Positions 22,777 through 33,212 of a stretch of DNA of 64,000 nucleotides are shown here, piece after piece. The notes under the pieces were generated by a model. The model did no database searches and was not told where the DNA came from. It saw only the letters and a list, made by a program, of their open reading frames with translations. The translations under genes were made by a program, and so were the position numbers. The DNA is taken from the NCBI GenBank assembly GCA_001599715.1, contig BCHU01000015.1:248001-312000 (forward strand). The letters are read 5' to 3'. Within the stretch, counting starts at the first letter, position 1, and each line of letters starts with the position of its first letter. This DNA is from Phaeotremella fagi. Taxonomy: Eukaryota; Basidiomycota; Tremellomycetes; Tremellales; Phaeotremellaceae.

Positions 22777-25260
22777 ATGCCCAAAGCATCCAAACAATTC
22801 AAGAAGTTCGCTTCCTCAGGTAAACTGAAGGAAACGATTCAAAACCGTCGAAAACATCAACAAATCCAACGAAAAACTGAAGATCGAATTTCAAGGAGAG
22901 CGCATCAACGTGGTGCACCTCGTGAAATCGATGTTGGTGGGCATAGAGATGCCTCTGATGAAGACGATGACGACGATGATGACGAGGAAGATAAGAAGGA
23001 ATCTAAAAGATTAGATGGTGGTTTAGGTGGTAGAGCTGGTGGAGTTGCTAAAACTGTCGGAGAACTTTTTGGGGAAGGGGGATTAGACGTTGCTGAGGAT
23101 GAGGGTAGTGATTTGGAGGATTTAGATGAAGACGATGAGGATGAGGATGATGATGCTCTGGAGGAGGAGGATGGAGATGAGTTGGAATTAAGTGAGGAAC
23201 AGATGAAAAAGGCTATGAAGGATCTTGAAAAGAAGGATCCTGAATTTTTCAAATATCTGAAGGAGAACGATAAAGATTTGTTATCTTTTGGTGATGATTC
23301 TAGGAAGGGGAAGGGAAAGGCTAGTGAGGATGATGAGGAAATGAGTGTCGATGGTGATGATGATGAGGAGGAAGACCAGGAAGACGAGGAAGACGACGAG
23401 GTTGTCGAAAGGAAGAAAATCAGCGTTACCTTGAAAATGCTCCGTCAATGGCAGGAAGGTATGCTCAAGGTGAGTTTTGATGATCATTCTTAACATTGCA
23501 ACCACTGATTGGGCATAGCAACACTCTCTTCGATCTTTGAGAAAAACCTTAGTAGCTTTCAGAGCTGCTGCTCATATGAATGAAGAGGAGGCAGAACAAG
23601 GAACAGGCTCGGATACCAAATATTCCATCGATAGTGCACAAGGTTCGTAGCTTCAGCAGTAGATGATGGTCTTGAGCTAACATAAATCTAGTTTTCAATA
23701 AACTTGTTATCACCGCTTTGAAATTCACACCTGTTGTACTTGGTCACCATCTCCCGTTCAGAGCATTGGCTAACGGCAGAATGTAAGTCAAGCAATCTAC
23801 CTCCCTATCCCGCTAACGTCACCACAGTAAACTTCAACCACCAAAGACATCAAACCCAACTCTCCCTCGTCTAATCTTGTCCCATTTCACGACTCTTCTT
23901 CACCTGATCAAATCTCTTCCCTCCACACCCTCTTCGATAAATTCTACTCCATCGACTGAAGCTGGTGGTCTTCTTCTCACTGCCGTCAATGAAAGTACCA
24001 AACTTCTTCCATGGGTCATGGGATCTCGTAAACATCTACGTGCTTATCTCAAAGTCCTTTTAGATCTTTGGTCTACTGCTAGTGACAATGTTAGAATCGC
24101 GTCTTTCTTGGGTATACGACGTGTATTCGAGGGTGGTGACGACAGTGTTAAAGAGATCGTTTTGAAGGTAAGTTAATAATTAGATAGAAGTGTCGCAAGA
24201 CTGATTTCAATTTAGAACACCTACAAATCCCTCTTACCACCATTGAGAAATACCACCGTTCACACCCTCCCTTCCCTAAACTTGATCAAAAACACAGCCT
24301 CTGAATTATTCCAACTATCCCCTCAACTCTCTTACCAACAAGCATTCACCTCGATCCGAAACTTAGCTGTTCATCTACGTTCAGTAGTTCGATCATCGAC
24401 ATCCGGTCAAGCTGGTGAAAACCAAGAAGCCTTTAGACAAGTTTATAACTGGCAATTCGTTCATTGTATCGATTTTTGGTGTTTGGTTTTAGGCGGTGCC
24501 GCTTCTTTTGAAGGTGAAATTGTTAATGGAGAAAGTCCTTTGAAAGCGTTGATTTTCCCCTTGGTTCAAATCGCTTTAGGCGTTGTTCGGTAGGTCATTT
24601 CTTAATATCTTGACATCAAATACTTATCGTCTCCATAGTCTCCTACCGTCATCACGATACTTCCCACTTCGTTTCCATATCCTCCATTCATTAATCCGAC
24701 TCTCTTCTCAAACCAAAACCTACATCCCGTTATCACCTTTCCTATTAGAACTTCTCGATTCCTCAGAGTTCCGCAGAAGCAATCCAAAAAAGTCAACACT
24801 CAAACCACTGGATTTAGAATATATTATCCGAGCACCGGCAGCTTATCCAAAAACCAAAATCTACCAGGAAACCCTGGGTGAAGAGATTGTCTACCTCCTA
24901 GCCGAATACCACAGTAGTTTATCTACCAACATCGCCTTCCCAGAAATTGTATTACCAGTGATCATCACCTTGAAGAAACATATCAAAAAGGGATCAGCAG
25001 GTTCACCCAAAGTATCTAATCAGATCAAGGTTTTATTGGAGAAACTTGATGTTCAGAGTAAATGGGTCGAATCCAAACGACGTGATGTCAATTTTGCTCC
25101 TAGAGATCGAAGTGAGATCAGTAGATTCTGTGAAGGGGTCGAAGGTGGTTCGACACCTTTGGGTAGTTGGGTGAAATTGCAGAAGAAGGTCCGGGATGGG
25201 AAGAGGAGGGAGATTGAGCGTGCACTCAGAGAGGAGAGGGTTGAGGATGATGAGGAATGA
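22777..25260 (+). CDS. NOC2: Nucleolar complex protein 2 (60S ribosome biogenesis)
   Basis: Exons 22777-23469, 23519-23642, 23692-23782, 23828-24167, 24216-24589 and 24639-25260; 747 aa, in frame. Noc2 partners Noc1 and Noc3 to drive nucleolar maturation and export of pre-60S particles. The N-terminus is basic (PKASKQFKKFASSGKLKETIQNRRKHQ) and is followed by long acidic runs, typical for the family. The conserved Noc2 block covers LLPWVMGSRKHLRAYLKVLLDLWS, RQVYNWQFVHCIDFWCLVL, SPLKALIFPLVQIALGVVRLLPSSRYFPLRFHILHSL and YIPLSPFLLELLDSSEF. The Asp/Glu-rich repeats create long spurious Ser-rich ORFs on the opposite strand. Confidence 0.95.
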
Positions 25261-25330
25261 TGATGGATGTCTGCGTTAGTGGTTAGATCTTGTGTATAGG
25301 TTATGCATTTGTTTAGATTTCTTTCGATTA

Positions 25331-26132
25331 CTATGGAGCCAATCTGTCGATTTTCCATTCACCACCATCTTTGGGTCGTGTGTAGCGGAATCTATCATGT
25401 AATCGTGAAGGTTGACCGGCCCAGAATTCGATTTCACTAGGAGAGTGTTAACAAGTGTAAATTGAGTATCAAGTGACAGACGTACAATGGGACGATCCTC
25501 CAACCACCCCAATGTTCAGGACAAGGAACCTCCCCTTCAAATTTCGTTTCAAAACTCTCAACTCTCTCCACCAAATCATCCTCCCCAACAACGCTACTCT
25601 GCTCACTAGCCCAAGCCCCAATCTGACTCCCCCTAGGTCGAGTCCCAAAATACTTCTCCGTCTCCCCCCTCTCAACCTTCTCAACTCTTCCAACAACCCT
25701 AACCTGTCGACTAACCTCTTTCCAATAAAACGCTAAAGCCGCATAAGGGTTACTAACGATTTCCATCGATTTACGTGATTCGTAATTCGTGAAAATAACG
25801 AATCCCTGCTCATCGACTGTTTTCAATAGAACGAATCGGGAACTGGGGATACCCTCGCGGGAGGAGGTCGTGAGACAAACAGCTTCGGGTTCGTTTACTT
25901 TTGGGATTCCGTTTGGTGGGGTTAGGGCTTCGGCGAACCAGATTTTGAATTGGGTTAGGGGGTTGGGATGGAGGTTGGTTGGAAGGATTCGGGGGGAATG
26001 GTATTGGTTATGGGTGGTTAGGTTTATTTTTGTCGAGTCGGCGGAGATATGTTGGGTTGACATTTGGGTTGATTGGGTCAAGTGGGGTATGGTGTTTCTG
26101 AGGATTGTTCTGGTGGTGTTTATTCTTATCAT
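25331..26132 (-). CDS. PDX3: Pyridoxamine 5'-phosphate oxidase (vitamin B6)
   Basis: Exons 25486-26132 and 25331-25436 (minus), 250 aa. The enzyme is FMN-dependent and oxidises pyridoxine- or pyridoxamine-phosphate to pyridoxal phosphate. Motifs in order: [91 protein letters not shown] and the C-terminal block [15 protein letters not shown]...WKIDRLAP, which includes the PLP/FMN contact R-x-H-D-R. The first 25 residues ([23 protein letters not shown]) could be a mitochondrial presequence; an internal ATG at about 26063 would give a cytosolic form. GCCACC elements lie 60 and 76 nt upstream of the ATG. The gene is convergent with NOC2, with only 70 nt between the stops. Confidence 0.96.
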
Positions 26133-26289
26133 ATGGTGTTTTCTTTAATGGATCGATCTAGGAGGAATGATTTCGATCTGAATTTCATCGGTGGCAGTTT
26201 GATTCGGTGGCAAATTCAACAACGATTCTATACTTTACGTGTCTGGCTATGGAAACAACATCTTTCAGAATGCATACACATGGTGCTAC

Positions 26290-26803
26290 TCAAAACTTCA
26301 ACTGGCTACTCATCCATTTCTGCCAAGCTTCTGCGGTGAGCTTCGAAAGAAGTTCCGATCGATGACTATCAGCAATCGCCTTCGAGTTTGTCTTGACAAT
26401 CTCAGCAAACTCCTCATTGTATTCTTCACACCAAACACCCTTATCAACTCCACTTTTGATTATGGTCTCAAAGTTGATAGATTTCCAGTAAGCACTAAAT
26501 CTTGGGATACTGGTTTTTTCAGTCTCAAAATAAGAGAGAATTCGTCCATGGATCGGTGGATAAGCTAGGGTAGTTGCTTCACCGTATTGGAGGATTTGGC
26601 TTGAATCTGTGTACCTATCTGATATGATTCTGAAATGGTCACGTGGGTGATCGGTATGTTGGAGGACTGTGAATACATATTCGCCTTCGAGACTGTAACG
26701 ATAATGGTCAGCTACCTTTAATGGAAAGGAAAGATGATCGTAGATCAGCTTACTCAAGCTGGTTGAATGATGTGATAGAAACCTTTGAAGCAGAGTCGCT
26801 CAT
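26290..26803 (-). CDS. Orphan family member, 148 aa (26-30 kb trio, first)
   Basis: Exons 26783-26803 (7 codons, MSDSASK) and 26290-26715 (minus). The 67-nt intron (donor GTTTCT) is the only choice I found that joins an ATG to the open frame without a stop. The protein reads VADHYRYSLEGEYVFTVLQHTDHPRDHFRIISDRY and ends VWCEEYNEEFAEIVKTNSKAIADSHRSELLSKL. It resembles the orphans at 28458 and 29409 in order of segments (T-D-x-x-H/Y-P-x-x-F-R-I, then W-x(5)-EEFA-I). No signal peptide, membrane segment or known domain. Function unknown. Confidence 0.65.
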
Positions 26804-27413
26804 TTTATGATGACTCTGTGTGTTGAAGAATGAAAGAGGAGGTTAACAGTTGGTATCCTCTTTTTGATCCTTCTTCCACCGTCTAGTCTTCTTTCAGATT
26901 TCTGAAAGTGCTACAACAGAAGACTTCGCATAAAGGATATCTTCCTGACGTATATAGCTCATTCGTCTGTTATTTTACCGACAGTGTACAAAGGTTTTTC
27001 ACAAAAATGGCACAGCTATGAAAGAGCGAAAATTGGTCTCATTTGCTTGAGTTTCAGAGAATAAAGGAAAGACGAGTTATCAGTGTTTCTTCCATTGTTG
27101 AGTGGTTGCTATTTACCCGATCGTAAGAATAAAGGTAATCAGTCAGACAATACCAACTCTTAAAAGGTGCGAGGTTTTCTCGTCGGTTTATTGAAATAAT
27201 GTAAATGAAATGATGTAATAGACCGTCGGCTTAAGAAGACATACTCAAAAACTTTTGCAAAATTTAGCCTTCTTGTTGTAGAAGGCTGTTCTGTAGGAGA
27301 CATATTACAATGGTTAATTTTTCCCCCATTTCTTTCCCTATTTCTCTTTCAGATTCAAGTTTGCCACCCAAATCATAAATCCATTATCAACGCTACATCC
27401 AATACATATCAAC
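26804..27413. promoter_or_regulatory. Divergent orphan-gene promoter region
   Basis: About 610 nt between the orphans at 26290 (minus) and 27414 (plus). Contains CAAGTTTGCCACCCAAATCA at 27356-27375, which recurs exactly at 49308-49327. Confidence 0.45.
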
Positions 27414-28088
27414 ATGTCCACCAATGAACACACACACCTACTCAAATACAGTATTCCAGCAAGGGGATTTGGCGATGTCCCCAAAGAACATTCAGTCATC
27501 AATGATCTCATTTTGGTTGAAAATCTTAAAGAAGCAGTCTCCAAACAAGCCGATCACGAGAAGATCAATACAGAAGTCCAAGAGCATTTACTTCTACTTC
27601 AAGGCTCAAGAATGCTTGTCACTGGTACATCTCTCTACCCCTTCCGCAACACCAGGGAGCGCCTGGTAACTCCCACATCAAAAGTCGACATCGAGAGTTT
27701 CGACCGAAACAGCAAGTTGTCCACCATAATGGGACAATTCCGAATCAAATCCCTCACAGAATGCGACGCATACAGCAAAGCAAAGGCAACTCTCGAGTCA
27801 GAAGTTCAAGATCAAATGGTAGAGTCGAAAAAAGATTTGGCATCGGCATCCTTCAATGCTGAAAATCCTTGGGGCAAGCTTTTTGATGGGAGTTTGAGTA
27901 GAGATCAAGTCTTCGAACGCTACAATTATTGGATTCATAAGGCATACACCAAGTTCATCAACACCATTGAGGAGTCTCTCTCTAAAGCCAATGAGACTTC
28001 CACCTCAATCAACACGAAAGAAGAAGTCCAACAAGCCACCGAAGCTACCAACAGTCAGAACTCAGCTTCAGTCGCTGGAAGTGATTGA
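27414..28088 (+). CDS. Orphan protein, 224 aa
   Basis: Single-exon ORF, ATG at 27414, 51 nt after a TTTGCCACCC element. No domain recognised. Mostly helical and charged (NDLILVENLKEAVSKQADHEKINTEVQEHLLLL, SKAKATLESEVQDQMVESKKDLASASF). The C-terminal tail (ETSTSINTKEEVQQATEATNSQNSASVAGSD) is low in complexity. No clear similarity to the other orphans in the window. Long clean frame and promoter-like spacing support a real gene. Confidence 0.65.
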   Translation: MSTNEHTHLLKYSIPARGFGDVPKEHSVINDLILVENLKEAVSKQADHEKINTEVQEHLLLLQGSRMLVTGTSLYPFRNTRERLVTPTSKVDIESFDRNSKLSTIMGQFRIKSLTECDAYSKAKATLESEVQDQMVESKKDLASASFNAENPWGKLFDGSLSRDQVFERYNYWIHKAYTKFINTIEESLSKANETSTSINTKEEVQQATEATNSQNSASVAGSD

Positions 28089-28457
28089 TGGTATGGTTTT
28101 TCCGGTAGTAATGGGATGATAGGCATGAGGGAGTAGGAGATAATGAGGATTATGTACGATTATTTGAATAGTGTAAAGTCTGAAATGAATGTGAATGATG
28201 CTGCTGATGAATACTGTACTCTTTCTCTCATTGAGATCTGCAACGAAGCAATTGGCTTCCGTGGCGGCATCGAGTAATAATGTACTGCATATGCTAGAGA
28301 AACAGAAGCTTCATAAGTTACACTCAATTCTTTCTTGGTTCTATACATCCATTCTCCTCTAGATCCAATTCATCAGCTACACTGAGAAATTACCATCACC
28401 CAAATTCCTCCTCCCGCCTGTTCCTTTCTCATTTTTTCCCATTCAAGCTCAGACTAT
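28089..28457. other. Intergenic region
   Basis: About 370 nt between convergent orphan genes; nothing recognised. Confidence 0.35.
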
Positions 28458-28986
28458 TCAGTGAAAGCAGGAGATGATTTTGGATCGATGACTGGCTACG
28501 ATGGAAACTACGTTTTCTCGGATGATACTCGCAAACTCCTCGCAATAATCGGTGTCCCAGTTTTCTGGCTTGACAACGTTCAAAATCTTTTCATCAAAAT
28601 CAACCGTTTCCCATTCAACTGGAGTCTCCCCTGAGCGTTCGTAGAATTTACCATAACTTGAGAGGTCGGTTTGGCCACTGACGGTTGCAGTGTGTCTGAA
28701 GATATAAGCTCTATCGTCGTACTTGTCGGTATCGAGACGCAGAAAGATAGTTGGATGATTACGATGAGAGACGTCAGTATAAACTCGGTGCCACCCAACG
28801 ATACTGTAGAAAAGGTCAAGATGTTAGCCTTAGTCGATATACTGTAGTATGGCGAGCGAAGTCGAGGGGGGGAAAGGGGGGGGGGGGGGGGCACTTACGC
28901 TGCACCGTAATAAGAGTTGATACTGGGTTTCTCACTTTCTTCGGTAATTGTACAATGAGTTGAAGAATAAATTGGAATGTCTTAAT
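28458..28986 (-). CDS. Orphan family member (26-30 kb trio, second); start not found
   Basis: Two exons supported by splice signals: 28899 up to about 28986, and 28458-28803, with a 95-nt intron (28804-28898). The joined frame reads TITEESEKPSINSYYGA-AIVGWHRVYTDVSHRNHPTIFLRLDTDKYDDRAYIF and ends NWDTDYCEEFASIIRENVVSIVASHRSKIISCFH. The end is clearly related to the orphan at 26290 (EEFAEIVKTNSKAIADSHRSELLS). No ATG lies in frame before the upstream stop at about 28985, so either another 5' exon exists or the gene has lost its start. The intron holds a run of sixteen G on the plus strand next to the donor site. Confidence 0.5.
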
Positions 28987-29408
28987 GATCCAGCATAGTA
29001 CTGTACTGTCAACGATGCCTTCTTTGAAAAAACTTCATGGTAAAAGGAGCGAAATCCGCACAGTAATGGATGATCGCCCGTCATTTCATCCCGACAGAAT
29101 ATTAAAGGAGATGAACAATTTGGGGTCTTGAGCACGAAGAATCTTTTTGGAGAAAACTACCAGTGGTGGGACTCATTTGATAAGGGATGACGCTTCAGCG
29201 TTTTTCAGATATGTAGACGATCAATGGAATGGAATTTATGACGCTGGTTTCCTTTCATGAGCTCAAATTGGCCACAGTCTACAGGATAGAGCAAAACTTC
29301 GAAATGATTCTATATCGGTATACAGTAATGATCGTCGTTATGAGATTGAAACGCTATTACCTATACTAAGGACTGACCAATCTAATCGCCTATAACCCCC
29401 TTTGATCA
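28987..29408. other. Intergenic region
   Basis: About 420 nt. Contains TAGTACTGTACTGTC at about 28997 and TATACAGTA at about 29320. The minus ORF at 28932-29135 is a chance frame. Confidence 0.35.
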
Positions 29409-29904
29409 TCACATTCCCCTTTCCTTCCCAATCCTCATTCTTGCCACTTCCTCAGCAGTCTTCAATGTCATCTCCAACATGACCTTCAATTTGTGACTGT
29501 TCATAATCATTTTTAAATTCGCTCTGTCAGATGAAGCAAAACCTTTATTATGACCCCGTATCCAACGTCTCTCAGCAACCGCATCCAGAATACCACCTCT
29601 GAAATCTACCGTCAACCAGAACAGATCAGAATGTTTGCAATCATCGTCCGCTCGTCCAAAACCTGTCAACTCTTCTGGAAATGGACTATTGGCAGCGTCT
29701 AAAGGAAATTGCTGAATCGAATAGAAATTATTTGACCTGTCCGTCATGATTCGTAAGAAGAGTTGAGGATAGGTATCGTCAGTGATAATGGTGATGACAC
29801 AACCTGGCTCAAACCTATTTCTAGGGAAAGTCAGCTTAGTACCCTTCCATAGAGAAGGATAAAATGATTTACTCCGTGTCGTAAAATGACTCTACTCTGA
29901 TCAT
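29409..29904 (-). CDS. Orphan family member, 147 aa (26-30 kb trio, third)
   Basis: Exons 29873-29904 (MIRVESFYDTE) and 29409-29820 (minus), joined in phase 2 by a 52-nt intron with donor GTAAAT. The protein reads NRFEPGCVITIITDDTYPQLFLRIMTDRSNNFYSI and ends RRWIRGHNKGFASSDRANLKMIMNSHKLKVMLEM. Length and order of segments match the orphan at 26290 (148 aa), although identity is low. Two GTGGC (minus GCCAC) elements lie at 29997-30001 and 30015-30019, 93-115 nt upstream. Function unknown. Confidence 0.65.
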
Positions 29905-30528
29905 ATTGCTTCTGTAGCTGAGACTGGAAGTAAGTCTCGGACGAATTAGTACGTAGAGGATTCCTGAATGGTGATAAATTGTTTTACTGGCTGAAGGTGG
30001 CACCAATTGAAGAGGTGGCAATTGTTCGAAGATACAGTATGGAGTACTCGTACAGTGAGCAATTTATGGAACCCATCCTGAAGTCGACCACAAACCAATA
30101 AAGGTGATGAAGCAGTGTCAGATAAAATGATAATCATAAATAATTTAAGGAAGGAATTAAGGTGTTTGTGATCAGAGCGTTATCTCTTGACGACGGACTA
30201 AGGTTGGATTGTTTCAGCTTTAAGCAAGTTCCAACACAGCAACCATTGTCCATGTCCCCCGAATCAAATAGTACCAAAGTGCTTAGCTTAAAGGTGTCGG
30301 GGATGAATACCAAGATGAATATAGCGGTTAGTATCCCATTCTCACGCTCACAGCTTGAAAACCCTTTCGATCGAAAGGTGCTTCAAGTTGAATGATTTTC
30401 TACCTTTAGAATGGTTTTAATCACAATCGAATATCTCATTCATCTCTTCGATACATCCATCTTAATTTCATACATTAAACCATCTCCTCATAGATCTTGT
30501 ATGCTATCTGTAAAATCTTGCTTTCTCA
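29905..30528. promoter_or_regulatory. Divergent promoter region
   Basis: About 620 nt between the orphan at 29409 and the membrane protein at 30529. Includes GTACTCGTACAGT at 30044-30056, also present at 59321-59333. The plus ORF at 30162-30395 looks spurious. Confidence 0.4.
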
Positions 30529-33020
30529 ATGTTATCCGCAGTTTTAGACGATGATCGATCGAATCCATCACCTACCCCAACCCAATTAATTTCGTTGACA
30601 GATAGAAACGGTTTCGAACCAGATGGTCAAACTCTACCTGATTGGTTATCTTTCTCAACGGTACGTAGTCTCTCAGAGACGATGAACTAAATTCTATAGA
30701 TTATTCAAACTGTTAATGGAGAATTGATTACTACTGGAACGGTTGTTCAATTACCTCAAACCTGTATGTCTTTTCTGGTAAACCTGTACTGATTTCAGAT
30801 TACGGACCGTCGATCCCTCTTGGTGATGGTTGGGTATATGGTGGATTGACTTCTGTTGCCACTATGGTTATTAGTGTCACTTCTAGTCCTCCCACTGTCC
30901 CATCAATGACGACCAGTAGATCTTCTGTTGTGTCTACTACTCTAGTCTCCAGCCCGACACCGATATCATCTCCTTCAACATCTCTCACCTCATCGTCAAC
31001 GCTAACTTCGATCAAATCTTCATCAACGACAACCTCTTCCACGCTCACCAGCTCTACAACCCAGTCCCCCTCAACCTCTGCAAGATCAAAAACGTCAAGC
31101 ACATCCTCATCCTCATCCACAACCATGTCTAGTTCCAATTCCTCGGTTCAAACCAACCCGCTACTCCCATTACTTCCAGCAATCTTAATTCCCCTTCTCG
31201 TTCTCCTCTTCCTCCTATTACTAGGATTCTATCTGTACAAATCCAGAAAAAACCTCAGGAACAGAAATCAAACCCCACCTCCATCATTCTTCCAAAAGAT
31301 GAAATCAATCTTCAAACCCAACAGTCAAACCCATCCACAACTAACTCAATCCAACATAGTCACTCTCCAACCTAACGATCTGATCCCCAACGCCACAGAG
31401 AAATCAGCTTTGTTACCAGGTTTCATACCTCACCACCACCGAACTCAATCTTCCATATCAGGTTCAATCGATGAAGAGTTGATTGCCTTGGCGAAGATCA
31501 ATCAAAGGTTGTTACAGCGATTAACGATTTCACGGGGTGTGTCGCCGGCTGATTCGAGACGATTTAGTAATGGGAGTGCCAGGATCGTCAGTGGGAACAC
31601 GCTGGAGAAAGGTGAAGGTACAGGAATATTTTCAACCCTATCATCACCGAACGATTCGAATCCATCTAACCCCCCAAGAAACCCTTCTTCACATAAACGT
31701 TCGGAAACCGGAACTGGGACACAGGAATCATCGAACGAATCTCGAATACCGACCAACGAACCTGTGTTGAAAGATGATCAATTGTTTTATAAAGCTCCCC
31801 AAACTACTATAAGTAGTTTGAGTAGTTCCAGTGGGAACAACAGTAAAAACAGTAGTACGAGAAGAAAACTTTCTTGGTTCAGAGATCAATCGAATTCCAC
31901 CCATTCATCACCGAGGATATTAAAGAAGACGTCGTTTAGCGTTGGGATACCTGAAACCCCTCAAACCGTTTACAGTCGAATTATAGAAGCTGAAAATGAA
32001 GATGACGGGGGGTTAGGTGAATTTGGAAGTCATCGGAGAGGAACTAGATTTGTTGAAGGTGGAGATAGACTTTATTTCCCACCTCCACCCGCTGATCCTA
32101 GTGGGTTAGGATTGGGATTGAGTGAAAGGAATGAGAGGGGGGAGGAAGGGACGTTCGGTGCTAAACCGAGTAACAAGATTTTCGATTTCGATCAGAACAG
32201 ATTAAGTTATCTTAGTGGGAGTGGGAGTCAGTGAGTCGACCCAATTATTGAAATGAATGTTGATCGGTCACCGTAGTTATCATTCCAATCCATCCTCTGA
32301 ACTCCATCACGAAGAATCACCAAGCAACACCAAACATCCAACTCCAATCCCCAGCCCCGAACCAGAACCAGAACCCAGCCAATCCAAACCCACCAAACCT
32401 CCCCCAACCCCAATCAAAAGGACAGATCCACAATACACCCACGTCCCCCTCTCACCATTCGGTTCCTACTCCTCCTCACCCCCAACCACAACGGACCATT
32501 CCCGAAGTACCCGCGACCAATCGATTCATCAATCCCTAACTTCCCCTAGTTCATCTAACTATCATCTGGGGGTCATCAATTTATTCGCTGGTGATCAGGT
32601 TAGAGCTGTTTCTGAATATCATGGGGATGGAATTCGTGGTTCGGAGGTGGGGGTAGGGGTGGGGTTGCCGTTAAGGTCTGTTAGGAGTTATGATGAGTTT
32701 GGGGGGTTGATTAAAAATGTTAATAAGGTCAGTTGGGTACCTTCTATGGTTAGTCAATTCGAATACTGATGAACACTGTGATTGGAACTTAGACATCAAA
32801 CCTCGTCCTCGCCACAGAAGAAAAATCAGTTAAAGGAAGTGTTCACGAAGGGACCAACCCAAATTCACTCTCGTCGAATTACTCCCAGAAATCAATTATC
32901 GATCGGGGAAACAAATCTGCCCTAGAGAATAAACAAATTGCTGTACTTCTCGAGAATAAGAACCCTGCGGTCGTTGGGAATAAAGAAGATGATCTGAGCT
33001 GGTTGAGTAGATGGCTCTAA
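30529..33020 (+). CDS. Ser/Thr-rich single-pass membrane protein
   Basis: Exons 30529-30660, 30700-30763, 30799-32230, 32277-32727 and 32793-33020; 768 aa, in frame. Residues about 80-185 are nearly all Ser, Thr, Pro and Val, as in O-mannosylated cell-surface stalks. One strongly hydrophobic segment follows (LLPLLPAILIPLLVLLFLLL, about residues 187-212), then a basic stop-transfer (YKSRKNLRNRN). A long Ser/Pro-rich cytoplasmic part with many possible phosphorylation sites makes up the rest. This is the layout of Mid2/Wsc-like wall sensors and Skg6-like proteins, but no cysteine-rich WSC domain and no clear signal peptide are seen. Role in wall sensing is an inference from architecture only. 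Confidence 0.75.
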
Positions 33021-33212
33021 GGACTTTTTTCGGGGTGAATTATATATTTTGTATATACAGTAGGATTTTCATTCTTCATGGGACGTTTTAACTTTTATGT
33101 ATTTATAACTCATGCATTTATACTAGAGATCATTCGGAAGAAATGATATGATAATGCATGTCCATGTGCTTCATAAATAACTAACCACACCTCCACCATC
33201 CCGTTTAAGCGT

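Noticed and set aside
22905..23252. Long minus Ser-rich ORF opposite NOC2
   Set aside because: It is the antisense shadow of Asp/Glu-rich repeats (GAT/GAG read as ATC/CTC/TCA).
30800..31138. Minus acidic/Val-rich ORF opposite the Ser/Thr-rich membrane protein
   Set aside because: Antisense shadow of Ser/Thr codons; no splice context or start support.
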